A stretch of DNA of 64,000 bases, taken from the NCBI GenBank assembly GCA_017607445.1, contig JAEVHH010000001.1, positions 3,038,001 through 3,102,000 of the forward strand, in the 5' to 3' direction. Positions within the stretch are counted from its first letter, which is position 1. Every line of letters starts with the position of its first letter. The translations under genes were made by a program, and so were the position numbers. The notes beneath the pieces were generated by a model, which made no database searches, was not told the DNA's origin, and saw nothing but the letters and a program-made list of their open reading frames with translations. This DNA is from Histoplasma ohiense (Eukaryota; Ascomycota; Eurotiomycetes; Onygenales; Ajellomycetaceae). Below are positions 31,863 to 42,856 of this stretch, in pieces.

Positions 31863-32228
31863 CCTTAAAAGGCGCCTCAGGCAAAAGCGACACGGCTCTA
31901 TCCGCGGATTGATATTGGTTCCAACGAAAGTTAGATTTCCGCCTTAATAATTTGCCGCGCATTATACATGTATTTTGAGTATTCTACCGTCGGCAAGCGG
32001 GGACCGGAACCTGCTTCTGCGCGCCTCGACCGCCCCTTCGGGCCTAGCTCCGCAGTGGCCGCTTATAAAACGCCGCTCGCCCACCCTCGACACACTTTCT
32101 CTTCTGCTTCCAACTCTCTCGACACCCCGTTTTCGTTCTGGCCCCCACCGGTGCATGCGCATTGGCAATCGCACTTCCCGCTTTTTTTGCACCCCGAAAT
32201 GGCCTTACACATCGGACTTCGCCGGACA
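31863..32228. promoter_or_regulatory. Probable promoter region upstream of SPS19 and a rightward transcript
   Basis: It contains TTATAAAACG (about 32063) on the + strand, followed by a CT-rich stretch (CACTTTCTCTTCTGC, about 32093) of the kind seen at fungal transcription starts, which suggests a rightward transcript. The left side serves the leftward SPS19 gene. No coding sequence is certain here. Confidence 0.35.
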
Positions 32229-32605
32229 TGCCGCCGCCGCTCAGCCCTGATCCACGCCTTGTTGACTGCGGTACCATCCAGTTGGTCAGCAATGGAAGTG
32301 CTGAGATGACTTCCTTCTCCTGCTATCACCAGTATGTCTATGCGTGGTATACTGCTTCAGTAGCCCGTGAGATTGATTACGATGCAGGGCGACTTCCAAT
32401 GCCTCAGTTCTCCGAGACTTTGTCCCCGGCACAATTCTCTGCTTCGCGCCTCGCTCACACTTGCAAGAGTATTTCCGAACTCCTCGCCACTGGACCCATT
32501 CGAGCGCATGAGAGTTACCAATGCTACATCGCACAGCTCCCGGTGTTGCAGTCTCACCTGCGCCTCGTCGTTCACGACCCGGGTAGCGGCGTTTTGTTGC
32601 TATGA
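32229..32605 (+). CDS. Doubtful small ORF downstream of a TATA-like promoter
   Basis: From the ATG at 32229 (MPPPLSPDPRLVDCGTIQ) a frame runs to 32605, about 125 residues; the same frame could start at 32162. There is no recognisable domain, signal or membrane segment, and opposite-strand frames are equally long. The upstream TATA/CT-rich layout is the only argument for expression. It may be a decayed gene or part of an untranslated RNA. Confidence 0.25.
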
Positions 32606-33369
32606 TCAGACTGACAATCCCCGCTGCAATGAGTCTGGTGATGCCCCAGGGCTTATCTCGGTGCTGTGAACCAATGGCGGAAATACCGCGTCTGGAATTG
32701 ACTTCAGAGCTAGCGAGCGCAGGCCAGAGAGTGGCGGATGAGCAGTTCCGACTGTGAAGATGGTGTCGCACGGTATGGCATGTTCGAGGTCATTCTCTTT
32801 GCGGTGAGATGAGGAGCGGCATGTGTACATTTCTAAGGGCGCTTCGTATTGAATTACGGGAGACGAAGGGTATACATTGCGTGGCAGGAGAATTATGTCC
32901 TCTCCCAGGGCTGATCTTGTGGGTATAAAGGACATTGGCAATTCCACCTAGTCGAATTTCACCTCTCCAAATCTATTCCAACTACCTAGCTCCTCCTTCC
33001 CCTCATTCCCCCATTCCATATTAATTCTGGCCCCGTTTCCCTTATCAGTGTTCCCATCACCAAAAATTTTCCCCATCTCCAGACTCCAAGTTCTCTCAAG
33101 TCACATCTGCACACGCAATATGCCGAGCGCCAGTTATCGCTTGGAATCCTTTTGTTCTTAGAAGCACTTCCAAGAGAAACTGCGGTCTTCGCAGTACCAC
33201 CTAGGAATTTGTCGATATCCAATCCTGGTCTCCATCTCTGTGACGCTCTCAACCTCTAATGCTGGCAACTCCATTTCACAGAGCCAGGAGCTGTGTGCTC
33301 CAAGACCTAAACCTCATCTGCTACCCGCTCGTCCACCGGCAGAGGTTTGTTTAAATGGTGGTCTCGAAT
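32606..33369. other. Intergenic, no gene supported
   Basis: Several overlapping frames on both strands (32606-32947 -, 32986-33252 -) carry no recognisable features. The right part may hold the lost N-terminal portion of the kinase pseudogene. Confidence 0.4.
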
Positions 33370-34060
33370 CGGACGCTAAACATGAACCGGAGTTTTTGGG
33401 CCCTTACTATGTGTCTACCGTGCACGGTATGGATCCTTCAAAGAGCATTCAGCGTTGGTGGCATCGGCGCTAACTGCAGAACGGCGGAAAGCTCTGACAA
33501 AAGAGAGCTACGTTATCAAGAATATGATCCCAAGCGAATTCGAGTACCAATTGAACTTACAGCAACAGCTAGCAGCTTGTCCCAATGTGCGATCCGTTGT
33601 TGACACTGTCCCTGACCTCGATTTATTTATATACCCATTCCTTGCCGGAGACTTGCTTCGTTTGAGCCAAACTCCTCTACTTCAAGAGACAAAAATCTAC
33701 ATACTTCAATGCGCACTTCATGGGTTGGCTGATATGCATGAACGAGGAGTTCTACACAATGGGAAGCCCTCCCCCCACCTCTTTTTCCCAAATGTCGTTC
33801 TTATCACAGTACTGACTTTAAACAGATATCAAAGCGAACAATATCCTTGTTGACTTTAATGAGAGCATCCAGGGTCAAACGATCATAAATAACGTTCAGA
33901 TCTCGGATCTTGGGGATGCAGTTCTTGTGCCACCTGGGAAATGGCTGAGAGGCCCTCTCTGCGGTAACGCCATCTGGAGGAGCCCTGAGAGCTGTTGCCG
34001 ATCTCGCCAGAACCAAGCCTCAAAAGCAAAGAACTTTGATGCCGATATTGTCTATTTAAT
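33370..34060 (+). pseudogene. Protein-kinase-like pseudogene with destroyed splice donor
   Basis: The stretch 33455-33760 reads a kinase N-lobe and hinge (SYVIKNM with the likely ATP-binding Lys; ALHGLADMHERGVLHN), and 33826 onward reads DIKANNILVDFN, then QISDLGDA (DFG-type) and GNAIWRSPES (activation segment end). The two parts are separated by an intron-like 64-bp stretch with a good branch site (CTGAC) and acceptor (AACAG at 33825), but the donor reads GGAAGC at 33762 where GTAAGC is expected. Before 33455 the kinase sequence is in another frame (EFLGPYYVSTVHG), and after 34000 it stops early. This looks like a dead member of the expanded fungal kinase families. Confidence 0.75.
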
Positions 34061-35634
34061 TATGTCAAACACCACAAGCTGATCACATTTACATGTCCAT
34101 CTACGCCAATCCAACACCAAAATGAAAGAGCCTCTAATCAAGACAAAACTTCAAAAGCAAGTAGATAGTTTTTAGGTATATCCACCCATTCTTGAAGGTG
34201 GCTTTGGGCTACACTGGATACCGCCTCCGTGTTAAAAGCTTGCCAAACTTGAGGGTGGGCCGTCTGTTGAGACACTGTAGATGCACATTTCTCCCACTTT
34301 TGTACAGCCTGCCGGGTAAAGGCTTGAGGAAATTTGCCAGTTGTCAACAAGTGGACGACCGCCACATCAAGTGCAGGGAAGGGCTTGACAATATGCGGTT
34401 GGTCGTTGAGTACATAAACAATCAATGCACCCAAGGAAAAGTGGGTATTATTTCTGCATCTCAGTCAGCGAACAGCAATTTTTTCCCAAAATATCAGCAC
34501 TGACATTTTCTTCGCTGCTCCCCTGCTACATCGCAGGAGAAAGCTGAGACTGAAGAATTGCGCACACCACCACCAGTACTCCCCAAGTCGTTTATGATTG
34601 TGGAAGGACTTCATCATTTTTCTTTTCTCCAGCCCTGACAGCCCACTTGTGTGGCACAGATTGTTAGTTGTGGTTTGCTTGAGAGCAGTCACCGAAGTGC
34701 CGCGTCTTCTTTTGCATTCAATTTCTCTTTTGTACAACAAAAAAGAGAAGAACCCTTGAAACAAGCAGCCTCAAGTACTGCATCTCATCCTCGTTCTGCA
34801 AAGTAATCAGATAACTTATGAGCCCAGAAAAGTATGATATATTAGTATGATCTGAATGTAGTGTTGTGAACAGTAATATTGAGTCTGAATCTCTTACATT
34901 TTTTGATAGTAATCTGTAATATTTCAGACTCATTAGCAGAATATTATTTGAGAAAATGAATAAAGATGTATCTCACTTGATTGATTAGAAGTGATTGATA
35001 TAGTTGCTCTTTCACAAAAGAGTTCATCTTCAATAACAATATTATTGAAATAGTGTAAGCCTCAGAGGGTTGACATGGTTTATAATCAACTATGTTCAAC
35101 TTTTTATTAACCACATTCAACTGTATGCCATGTACAGTGAATCGTCATTGATTGTTAGATCTGTTCAAGAAATGGTTATGGATTCCATTTTGGTCTCGTT
35201 CCTAGGGGACAGCCCATAGGTTGGATAGATTTATTTTTCCAGTGCGATTTGATGTGATCTCTGAGCGAGATGGACTCCAGTCTTGGGCGCATTGAAACTA
35301 TGCCGGTTTTCTAATTGGCCAGGCTGATGGTGACTGATCCAGCAAATTGACATCACTTTTAACTGCCAGGGCACCAAATCCAACATCACAGTAGGCAAAC
35401 ACCACTCTCGGTTGACTATTGTTTAATCAGCATTATATTGCTATCTAGGGCTATTTCAACTGCACTTATCGTATCCCTCCATTGGCGGCGGGGTAGCCAT
35501 TTGTCACTGTTCCCACACGAACATCCGTGACTCCGTTGCGTGGCGAACACAGCGGCTTCAAGCACTACAGCGCATGTCTTTCCTCCATTCAGATTTAGGC
35601 TATCGTATGCGACCATAAACGTCAATCTAGCGTC
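34061..35634. other. Intergenic; one unassigned open frame on the minus strand
   Basis: A minus frame 34434-34138 (98 residues, beginning MGALIVYVLNDQPHIVKPFP) is open and protein-like in composition, but I recognise no family and it lacks a clear start context. The part 34790-35110 is AT-rich and CG-poor like the repeat block, so a short repeat relic is possible. The right end should carry the ATG33 promoter. Confidence 0.4.
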
Positions 35635-36451
35635 ATGGCTTGTCCCATTACAGTTTCCAAGTTTGTGGGGACCATCTCCCTCGGCCTTTTAACGGTGTGT
35701 ATCATCCATTCGCTACTTTCCCGGAAACAAACCCCATGATAAAAGGCGCCAGGACAATATTGAATATGACAACTAGACTCCACGGGCTGACATATATACG
35801 ACTCATCAATCATAGGGCCTTTCATATGCTACCTCTGTGCTTATAATTCCATCCCTCCAATCCCTTCCTAATGCTCCCACCGCTTCACGAACCCTCAAGG
35901 ACCTGAAACTGCGGACCAGCAAGCATGTTCTTCGACTTACTCACATCACGGCGATTACTCTCTTCACCGCCTTCACTATGTCCTCCCCACGCAGAAGGCA
36001 CCCTTACCTGATCTGGACGGCACTTACCTCTCTAATCGGTGGACTTGGCCTGGAATGGTGGTACAATCGCGAAAAAGCGACATGGAACTGGCTGTCGGGT
36101 GGTTTGGTTGGAATTTGTACTTACCACCCATCCGGCTTTGGTGTTATTTCCTGGGGATCTTCTCATGCTACCACTTGTGCCGGAGGGTCCGTATCAGCGA
36201 GGAGCGAGGAGGAAGACTCCAACGGCAACGGAAGTGAGATCGAAATCGTGGGCGAGGAAGAAGCTTCATCCGCTGCTGCTGCTGCAGAAGCGGAAATAAC
36301 GGCGTCGCAATCGGATGACGATTTGAACGTCAATGGCGAGGTTGTCCAGGCTGATATGGAGAAGGAGCGCAAGTTTCAGAAGCTGAGGATGTGGATCCTT
36401 GGCCTAGGATTCTCCATGGGTGTTGTTGGGATATGGGGAGACAGCGTCTAA
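35635..36451 (+). CDS. ATG33: Atg33-like mitophagy membrane protein
   Basis: Two exons, 35635-35694 and 35816-36451, with a 121-bp intron (donor GTGTGT, acceptor ATAG, phase 0), give 231 residues. The N-terminus MACPITVSKFVGTISLGLLT joins GLSYATSVLIIPSLQSL, the membrane segment and proline motif I associate with fungal Atg33. Further hydrophobic segments are HVLRLTHITAITLFTAFTM, HPYLIWTALTSLIGGLGLEW and, at the end, MWILGLGFSMGVVGIWG, with an acidic Ala-rich cytosolic loop (about residues 125-185) between the last two. In yeast Atg33 is an outer mitochondrial membrane protein needed for efficient mitophagy. The assignment rests on recognised layout and sequence, not a search. Confidence 0.82.
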
Positions 36452-37734
36452 ATCAATTCTTATGATGTTATGGCATATTTTGGTGAGGCAGTGGTAGGTT
36501 CTTGACACTTATCCGCACTTTCCCCCGGTTGATGGTGTCTACGGATTCATCGGGGATGAAGATGGGAGCAGCAATCTGCCGGAATCAGCCGCCCATTTTT
36601 GGACGATCGCCAGAGTTCTATTAACCTCTACTGGCTCATCATTGTTTGCCTTTTATTGTACAAATTCATTGCGCAGGGTAATCGTCTCCCAGGGAAATTA
36701 AAAAGGACTCAGGAATTAAAAGAAAGGAACTGGTGCGTGGGTTTAGGAGGCAAGTTGCTGGAAATGGTGGTGCGTTTTCTTTTTCATGTTTCAATGATTT
36801 TGCTCAGTATCTTCCCCGCTCATATAATTCGCAATCCCGCCTTCTTGCGTGTACGATCTATCTCCCTTCTTTCAAAGTTCTTATAAAACCAAAGCATGTA
36901 ATGCCATTCCCTTTCATCGTATTATAAACTTCAAAAAAAATATAAAATATTATGCGAAAATCCAATTCCACTATAAGCAACTTTGCATTACACCGTATTA
37001 TTCATTTTTTCTTTCATCTTTCAATCAATCGCCTTTCAAGATCTTCGAACCCTAGCCTCCCTCTGATTTGGTCAATATGCTATCGTATTTGACGGCCAAC
37101 TCGCCCACTTTGTGCCGCCACACCAACTTCATACTAGAGTTTCCTGCTTCTGCAAACGTCCAAGCAAACGAGGAAAAGTAACTTGTGATACTAAATAAGT
37201 CCTGTGATACGCAGTGGGCGAGGTTATGTGCAGAGTTTCGACTTTCCTTAGTGATTATCACTGTCCTGCATTGCTGAACAAGGAACTTATCGCGCTTTAT
37301 AATATTGTCCAGCTTAAATCCACTTCATCCTCTGTCAAATCGGGGAAGAGGCTGGTTTTCTCTAAAGCCTCTACAGTTCCCCCTGCAAAAAGTTTTGACT
37401 CGCTCCAATAACCACTAAAAATGCCACAATTATCTTTTGAAATACACACTGAAAGAGAAATGATCTATCATATCAAGCATTGTGATGATTGCACTAGCAA
37501 GGATCTTCTATTATCTCAATTCTGGAAACCAGATCACTGCTCCGATGTATACCAGCACTGCCCCCATCATATGTTCAAGCATTCTCTTTCTTATAAATAC
37601 TGCCTGGTTATCATGTAATTACTGGAGTTAGAATAATCAATTCAATTTACTTATTTGATATTCAGTATTTGGGCCAATATTCGGACTTTATCCAGTTCCG
37701 ACGCCCGTAAACTTTATTACCGACAGGCGTTACC
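36452..37734. other. Intergenic, no gene seen
   Basis: AT-rich, with short frames only. It holds the ATG33 3' region and probably the promoter of the former APH-family gene. Confidence 0.5.
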
Positions 37735-38867
37735 ATGAAGACGACGATGACCCGTTTGGGTACAGATGGTCGTCCTCCACTTCGGTCGAGGGTTGAAAAT
37801 TTCCTGGAATCCACCGATTGGAATTCACTCCTCCATTTCACGGCGTCGAAGCATCATGGAATGGAATGCAAACTTTTACCAGACATCAGCCTTGGTTTTA
37901 ACCATATGATCCGCATTGTCGAATTCTCTGACAAAACACGATGGGTCGCCAGACTTCGGATGCCTCCCTTGTTGCAGCCCTGAAACTGCCCACACGAGAT
38001 GACAAGGGCGATGGAGTGCGAACACCACATAATTCAACTCATTCGGAAAGAAACCAACAGTCCGGTGCCGCAGATCCGTGTGTTTAATGGAAACCTTCAG
38101 AAAAAGGTCAAAGCACAGTTTATGCTCATGGTTTGTTTGAGAGGTAATGTTGGAATGGATGTGAATATGAGAATACCTTCTGAATATAAAGCATCGGTCT
38201 ATGCTAGAATTTCAGAAATCCACGCATGTATGTAATGACGACTTCCCCAAATATAGGCATACCGGGTTTGGGAGGACCTTTTGACACAACTACCGAGTTT
38301 TTCCAGGCACGGTTTACCAAGGTTGTATTTGGTCTGCCAGAGGATAAGATCAAAGAGTCTGCTGGCCAGTTTGCAGACGGATTAATGGCCTCTGCGTCTT
38401 TATTCAAGTCAGCCATCAACAACACAGCAGAAAATATATCTATCCACAATAATGGGGTATTCCCCTTATGCCACGGTGACTTTGGACATAACAACATTAT
38501 TTTTGACGACAAGTATCGCTTGCTGGGTGTCATTGATTGGGAAGCAGCCGTTGCTGGACCATGCGAGATAACTGGCGAATTCCCGTTGACTCTTTCCGTG
38601 GTTCTTCCTGCGCTTGATGCGCCGTGGAACTATGATGAAATGGGCATCCCAAGGGACGCAGAAGATAAACAGAATTTTGCAGATAGAGAGGGATATGTTT
38701 CAATTGTGACCCAAATAGCAAACGAACAAGGCTTGATGAAAGGATATACTTTGTCATCGGCGTTAAAGGACTGCAAACGGCAGTATTTAGCAACTGCAAT
38801 GAGGCTCTATCAGAGCGGAAAACCTGGATGGTATTCAAATGTGGTAGAGTCATTCACTGGGCAATGA
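37735..38867 (+). pseudogene. APH-family (aminoglycoside phosphotransferase-like) kinase, probably dead
   Basis: The N-terminal part from 37735 (MKTTMTRLGTDGRPPLRSRV...WVARLRMPPL) resembles fungal APH kinases. A TGA at 37981-37983 breaks the frame; reading on in the same frame gives MECEHHIIQLIRKET and LMVCLRGNVGMD as expected. After SEIHACM the frame shifts, with some family residues missing, and resumes at about 38250 with GIPGLGGPFDTTTEFF. The Brenner-type catalytic motif CHGDFGHNNIIFDD and the metal-binding VIDWE are intact, ending ESFTGQ at 38867. The stretch between the two frames is too short for an intron, so I call it a pseudogene. Confidence 0.72.
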
Positions 38868-39557
38868 AATGATGTTCAAGGATATACCACATTTTTATTC
38901 CTCAATTACTTCTGTCGTCAAAACACGAACATTGGGGAATTATTACCAAAGCCCTGGCTCATTCTTATGGCATTCGTGCGATCTTCCTACCGTCTATTTC
39001 CAGTCCCTAATATTTCGGGTTTAAAGAGCCTGGTGTTTCATAAAGATAGCCAAAGCTAAAGGGTTGATACCTCCACTAGTAACTCGAGCAGTATCCAATA
39101 TTCCAGGATTAATCTATTATCTATTGACACGAGATGAGTGAAGGAAGAAAAATGACAATAGTTTACTGAGATAACTTTGGCATCTTCAACTTTCACATTC
39201 AATTTCCAACCCTAGACGGGGAGAAACCGCACCTCTTCTTTCTTTAACTTACGGACCTGGGACTTCTTTTCCTCATCTTCAATATATTCTTGCGGGATTA
39301 AACCGCCGAGAACGGTTGGACTCTAATCTCCATTCTATATTCCTTTTGGGAAATAGTATGCTGGGATTAACGCTGGAAGTTGGGGTCAAACATGAAAACT
39401 TTAGAGGAAACCCCCAATTCAACGTGGAGCATTTTCAAGTGGGCGCATCTTCAACGGCTTTATATACGCTGGCCTCAACACCCACACTATGTCGGTTGTG
39501 GCGAGTGGCCTTGGGGAGGAATTATGAACTTCGAAGCTATAATTGTCCTATAGTTCC
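38868..39557. other. Intergenic, no gene seen
   Basis: One 82-codon + frame (39316-39564) has no recognisable family. It may be decayed upstream sequence of the protease relic that follows. Confidence 0.4.
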
Positions 39558-39692
39558 TGTTTAAATCAGTGGAATCCAATCTTCTTCATGTCATTCCTGT
39601 CGGGATCGCCTCTTCGCCTCAAGGCAAGCAAGTTTGCGGTTCGATGATAGACAGTGGATCGACTTCAATCTGGCTTCCTATCATACATAAAA
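39558..39692 (+). pseudogene. Aspartyl protease relic (active-site strand only)
   Basis: The + strand reads VIPVGIASSPQGKQV and then SMIDSGSTSIWLP before a stop at 39692. This matches the N-terminal catalytic strand of pepsin-family enzymes (IGTPPQ... then D-T/S-G-S-T/S-x-L-W-x-P). No second active site or remainder of the fold is found downstream, so only a fragment is left. Confidence 0.5.
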
Positions 39693-40756
39693 ACTAGGCT
39701 GAAGCCGTCGCCACTCATTGGTCAAACGAGAGCGGGATCGTAATCGGCCTGGTGGGTAACATGGCATTGGTAATTGGCTTGTCCTGGTCCCGGACCAGTC
39801 AATGTGTACGATGTGCTGGGGAAGCGACATACGATGTTATCTGAGAATTGGCCTGCATGAACTCAATTTCCGGCGTATTCAGAACCGTTCATTGATGAAA
39901 ATGGGGCAGGAAGCCAACGGAAGACACGCACCAAGTCGGCTTGCCGCATTGTTCAGTGAAGTACGAAGGAGTTCTGCACATTGCCGTTGGTGTGCTGAAT
40001 GGAGGGGACTCATGCCCGAGAATGCTTCGCATGATCACGGCGATTTAAAAGAGAAAATCGCCCCTATATCTACCACTGCTATCGTTAAAAAAGGCCAGAC
40101 CAATCGCTTTTTCTTGAGCTTTCAAAGAATTATTAGGTATTATTACACATATGACAGTTCTAGATAGCTCCAATACGTCACAAGAAGTGTGATCATCGCA
40201 AATTCTCAATTTCAGAGGCTATCTATCATTCAGTGAGATATATTGCCCTCAGTAATTATCCAGTATTTCTTAGATGCCAGCAACAACTAATCATGATATA
40301 GCTACAGAATCCGTCTAAATGGCTTCCGATCCATTCAACTTCACCAATCTCTATACTGAGTGTAAGCGATAGGGTTGCAAAAATGAGGTCAAGCGTGGGA
40401 AGGTCAGCAGCAAATGCGGGATGAACTGAAAGCGCGCAGATGTTACTCTGAGGAATCTACGTCGTCCTTGTGTGAATTTGTTTATTTAGTCGGCCGCTTG
40501 GCCTGTTGCGAGTAGCTCATAATGTTCGCTCACCACCTTCAAAAATCAACAGGCTGATACGGTCTATGTGACTCTCAAGGAACGCGTTTTGCACAATTCA
40601 TACGCTCTACCTCGGATCCAATCAAACGCCTTTGATAAATGAGAATATCGACAGTTATCGGGAAAGAAATTCAGAAGGCACATTGACATCTCAGTATTAG
40701 TTGTAATGAAGAACACACGTGGGAATTAACACCAACCTCCCCGACTTTGCCCGGAA
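39693..40756. other. Intergenic, no gene supported
   Basis: It includes an ATG at 40320 with a plausible 15-codon exon (MASDPFNFTNLYTEC) followed by GTAAGC, but no continuation could be traced. The right end is the 3' region of the CoA ligase gene. Confidence 0.4.
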
Positions 40757-42856
40757 TCACAATTTCGCAACTAGACCCTGCTCAATTTCCTTCTTCGCCT
40801 CCTCCCGGAGCAGCCTCTTCAAAATCTTCCCACTCGCATTCTTGGGAATCGAACTGACAAACTTCACACCACCAGTCAAATACTTGTACCTAGCCAGCTT
40901 CGCCCCCGCAAACTCCTGCAGCTCCTTTTCTGTCAACTTCTGACTGGCTGGGCCAGGCTGACGCACGACATAAGCGCGCGGGTGTTCAATTTTCTCCTTC
41001 TCGCCTCCCTTAAACGACACACCAATGACAGCCGCGTCCATGATCAACGGGTGCGAAAGCAACACGGCTTCAAGCTCTGGCGGAGCGACTTGGAACCCAC
41101 GGACTTTAATCAACTCTTTCTTCCGGTCGATGATGTACCATTTCTTCGTCTTTTCGTCACAGTAGCCGATGTCTCCGGTCTTGAACCATTCGCCGTCGAA
41201 GGATTGAGCGTTCGCGGTGGGGTTTTCGAAATAGCCTTTGATGACCGTAGGGCCGCGCACGCAGATTTCGCCGCGCACGCCGTAGGCGGAGATGTTTTTG
41301 CCCTCGTCGTCGATCAATCTAGTTGATGTCTATTAGCTAATGCAAAATAAGAGTGCAAAATAGGGGGGTACGTGTCGAAAACTCACTTCATTTCAAGAGA
41401 TGCCACGGGCCGCCCCACAGACCCGGTATCGTCATTTTCAGGATAACGGAACATGGTAGCAATGCAAGTCGTCTCAGTCATACCCCAGACCTGAGTATAA
41501 GTCGCGCCGGGACCCATGATAGATCTAAACGCAGATTGGACATCCTTGTCCAACGGCGCCGCGCCCACAGCGCCGTTCCTCGTCTTTTTCAAGTACGAGG
41601 CTTTCGCATAGGGTGATTTCACGATAGCGACAGCCATGGGGGGAACAGTACTGACGTCAGTAACGTTATATTTGTCAGCTGCTTCAAGGAATGGCAACAG
41701 CTCAAAGCGACGCATGATATACAACGTATGGCCGGCCTTAAGAGCGCCGACGTGGGTTGATGGCACAGCTGCGGCATGGAAACATGGAAGCGCTATGACA
41801 CGGGAAATCTAATTAAATTATTATATATACAGACGTATCGATTTTCTGATATTCTTTCCACGATTGAATTTTGTTTCCAGTCGTTGTTGCAAACAATCAA
41901 GGCAATAACGTAACGTACCTGATACGTAGCCGTCCTGTATTCATCCACCGCGGTATGTTGTGCGATGAAATTCTGGTGGCTAATATTGGCCGCTTTCGGC
42001 AGACCCGTTGTCCCACTGCTGAACAGCCGGGCAGCTACCGTGTTCTTGCAAGTTTCGGGGTCATTGAAACGAACCCAATCCGCCTCGCCGTGCTTTAGAA
42101 GCTCGGTCCATGATTTATGGCCAGGCGGCAAGGGCCGACCTTGTGTATTGAAAACCCATATGTTCGACGCTGGGATCTTGGTGTCATTTGCAGCAGCAAC
42201 GAGGTTGTCCAAGATTTCCGGCTCTGAAATCAAGAATGATACTTTCGCGGTCTTGATATGATGGGTAAGTTCGAATTGCGTGTAACCTGGATTAGTGCCT
42301 GCGAAAACACCGCCTGCGCCGATAGTGGCGAGAAAGATCATAGAATAATAGATCTGTTGTAGCTGTTAGTATGGAAATGTAAAGTAATATAAAAAAGGAT
42401 CAATTTCGTATTCATATTGAGTTCTTTATTTCTTTATTCTCCCCCCCTTTTTTTTTTTTGGTTTTTATGGAATTGTCCGGAGTGTGTTAGAGAGGTATTT
42501 GGAGATGGCCGCCACACACATCATTAAAGGAGTGTATATTGAGGCAATCGCCCTTTTCGAATCCAGCAGCCCTCAGCCCAGCAATAAGCTGGCGGATAAT
42601 CTTTCTCGCTTGATTGCATGAAATCGAGTTAGAAGGATCTTTGGCATCTATGTAGACCTAGAAGATATGCGTGTAAGTGAACCACACTTGAAGTTATCTT
42701 TTCAGTTCAACGCAAACAAGAGAAGCCACTGCAAAATCGGAAGTTCAGGGGCCCCCTCACCGGTCTGTCTTGGTCATACGACGGGTTTTCAAAAATCCAC
42801 GAGAGTATATCATTGGACGGCAGGTTTGCGTATTGTTCTGGCTTGAAATATTCCAT
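40757..42856 (-). CDS. Peroxisomal 4-coumarate-CoA ligase-like acyl-CoA synthetase
   Basis: Five exons: 42856-42761, 42657-42520, 42353-41919, 41808-41387, 41318-40757; all GT-AG, frame closed, 550 residues, the usual length. It belongs to the ANL (AMP-binding) superfamily, which activates carboxylic acids with ATP and joins them to CoA. Seen are IYYSMIFLATIGAGGVFAGTN, the nucleotide loop FSSGTTGLPKA (about residues 189-199), VWGMTET, the hinge block TGDIGY...IDRKKELIKVRG and the late catalytic lysine in NASGKILKR. The C-terminus is AKL, a good type 1 peroxisomal signal. The start MEYFKPEQYANLPSND is followed directly by a family-like N-terminus. Substrate unknown; fungal relatives act on aryl, fatty or siderophore acids. 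Confidence 0.92.

Noticed and set aside
40320..40366. MASDPFNFTNLYTEC plus GTAAGC as a first exon of a gene
   Set aside because: No downstream exon in any frame continues it convincingly.
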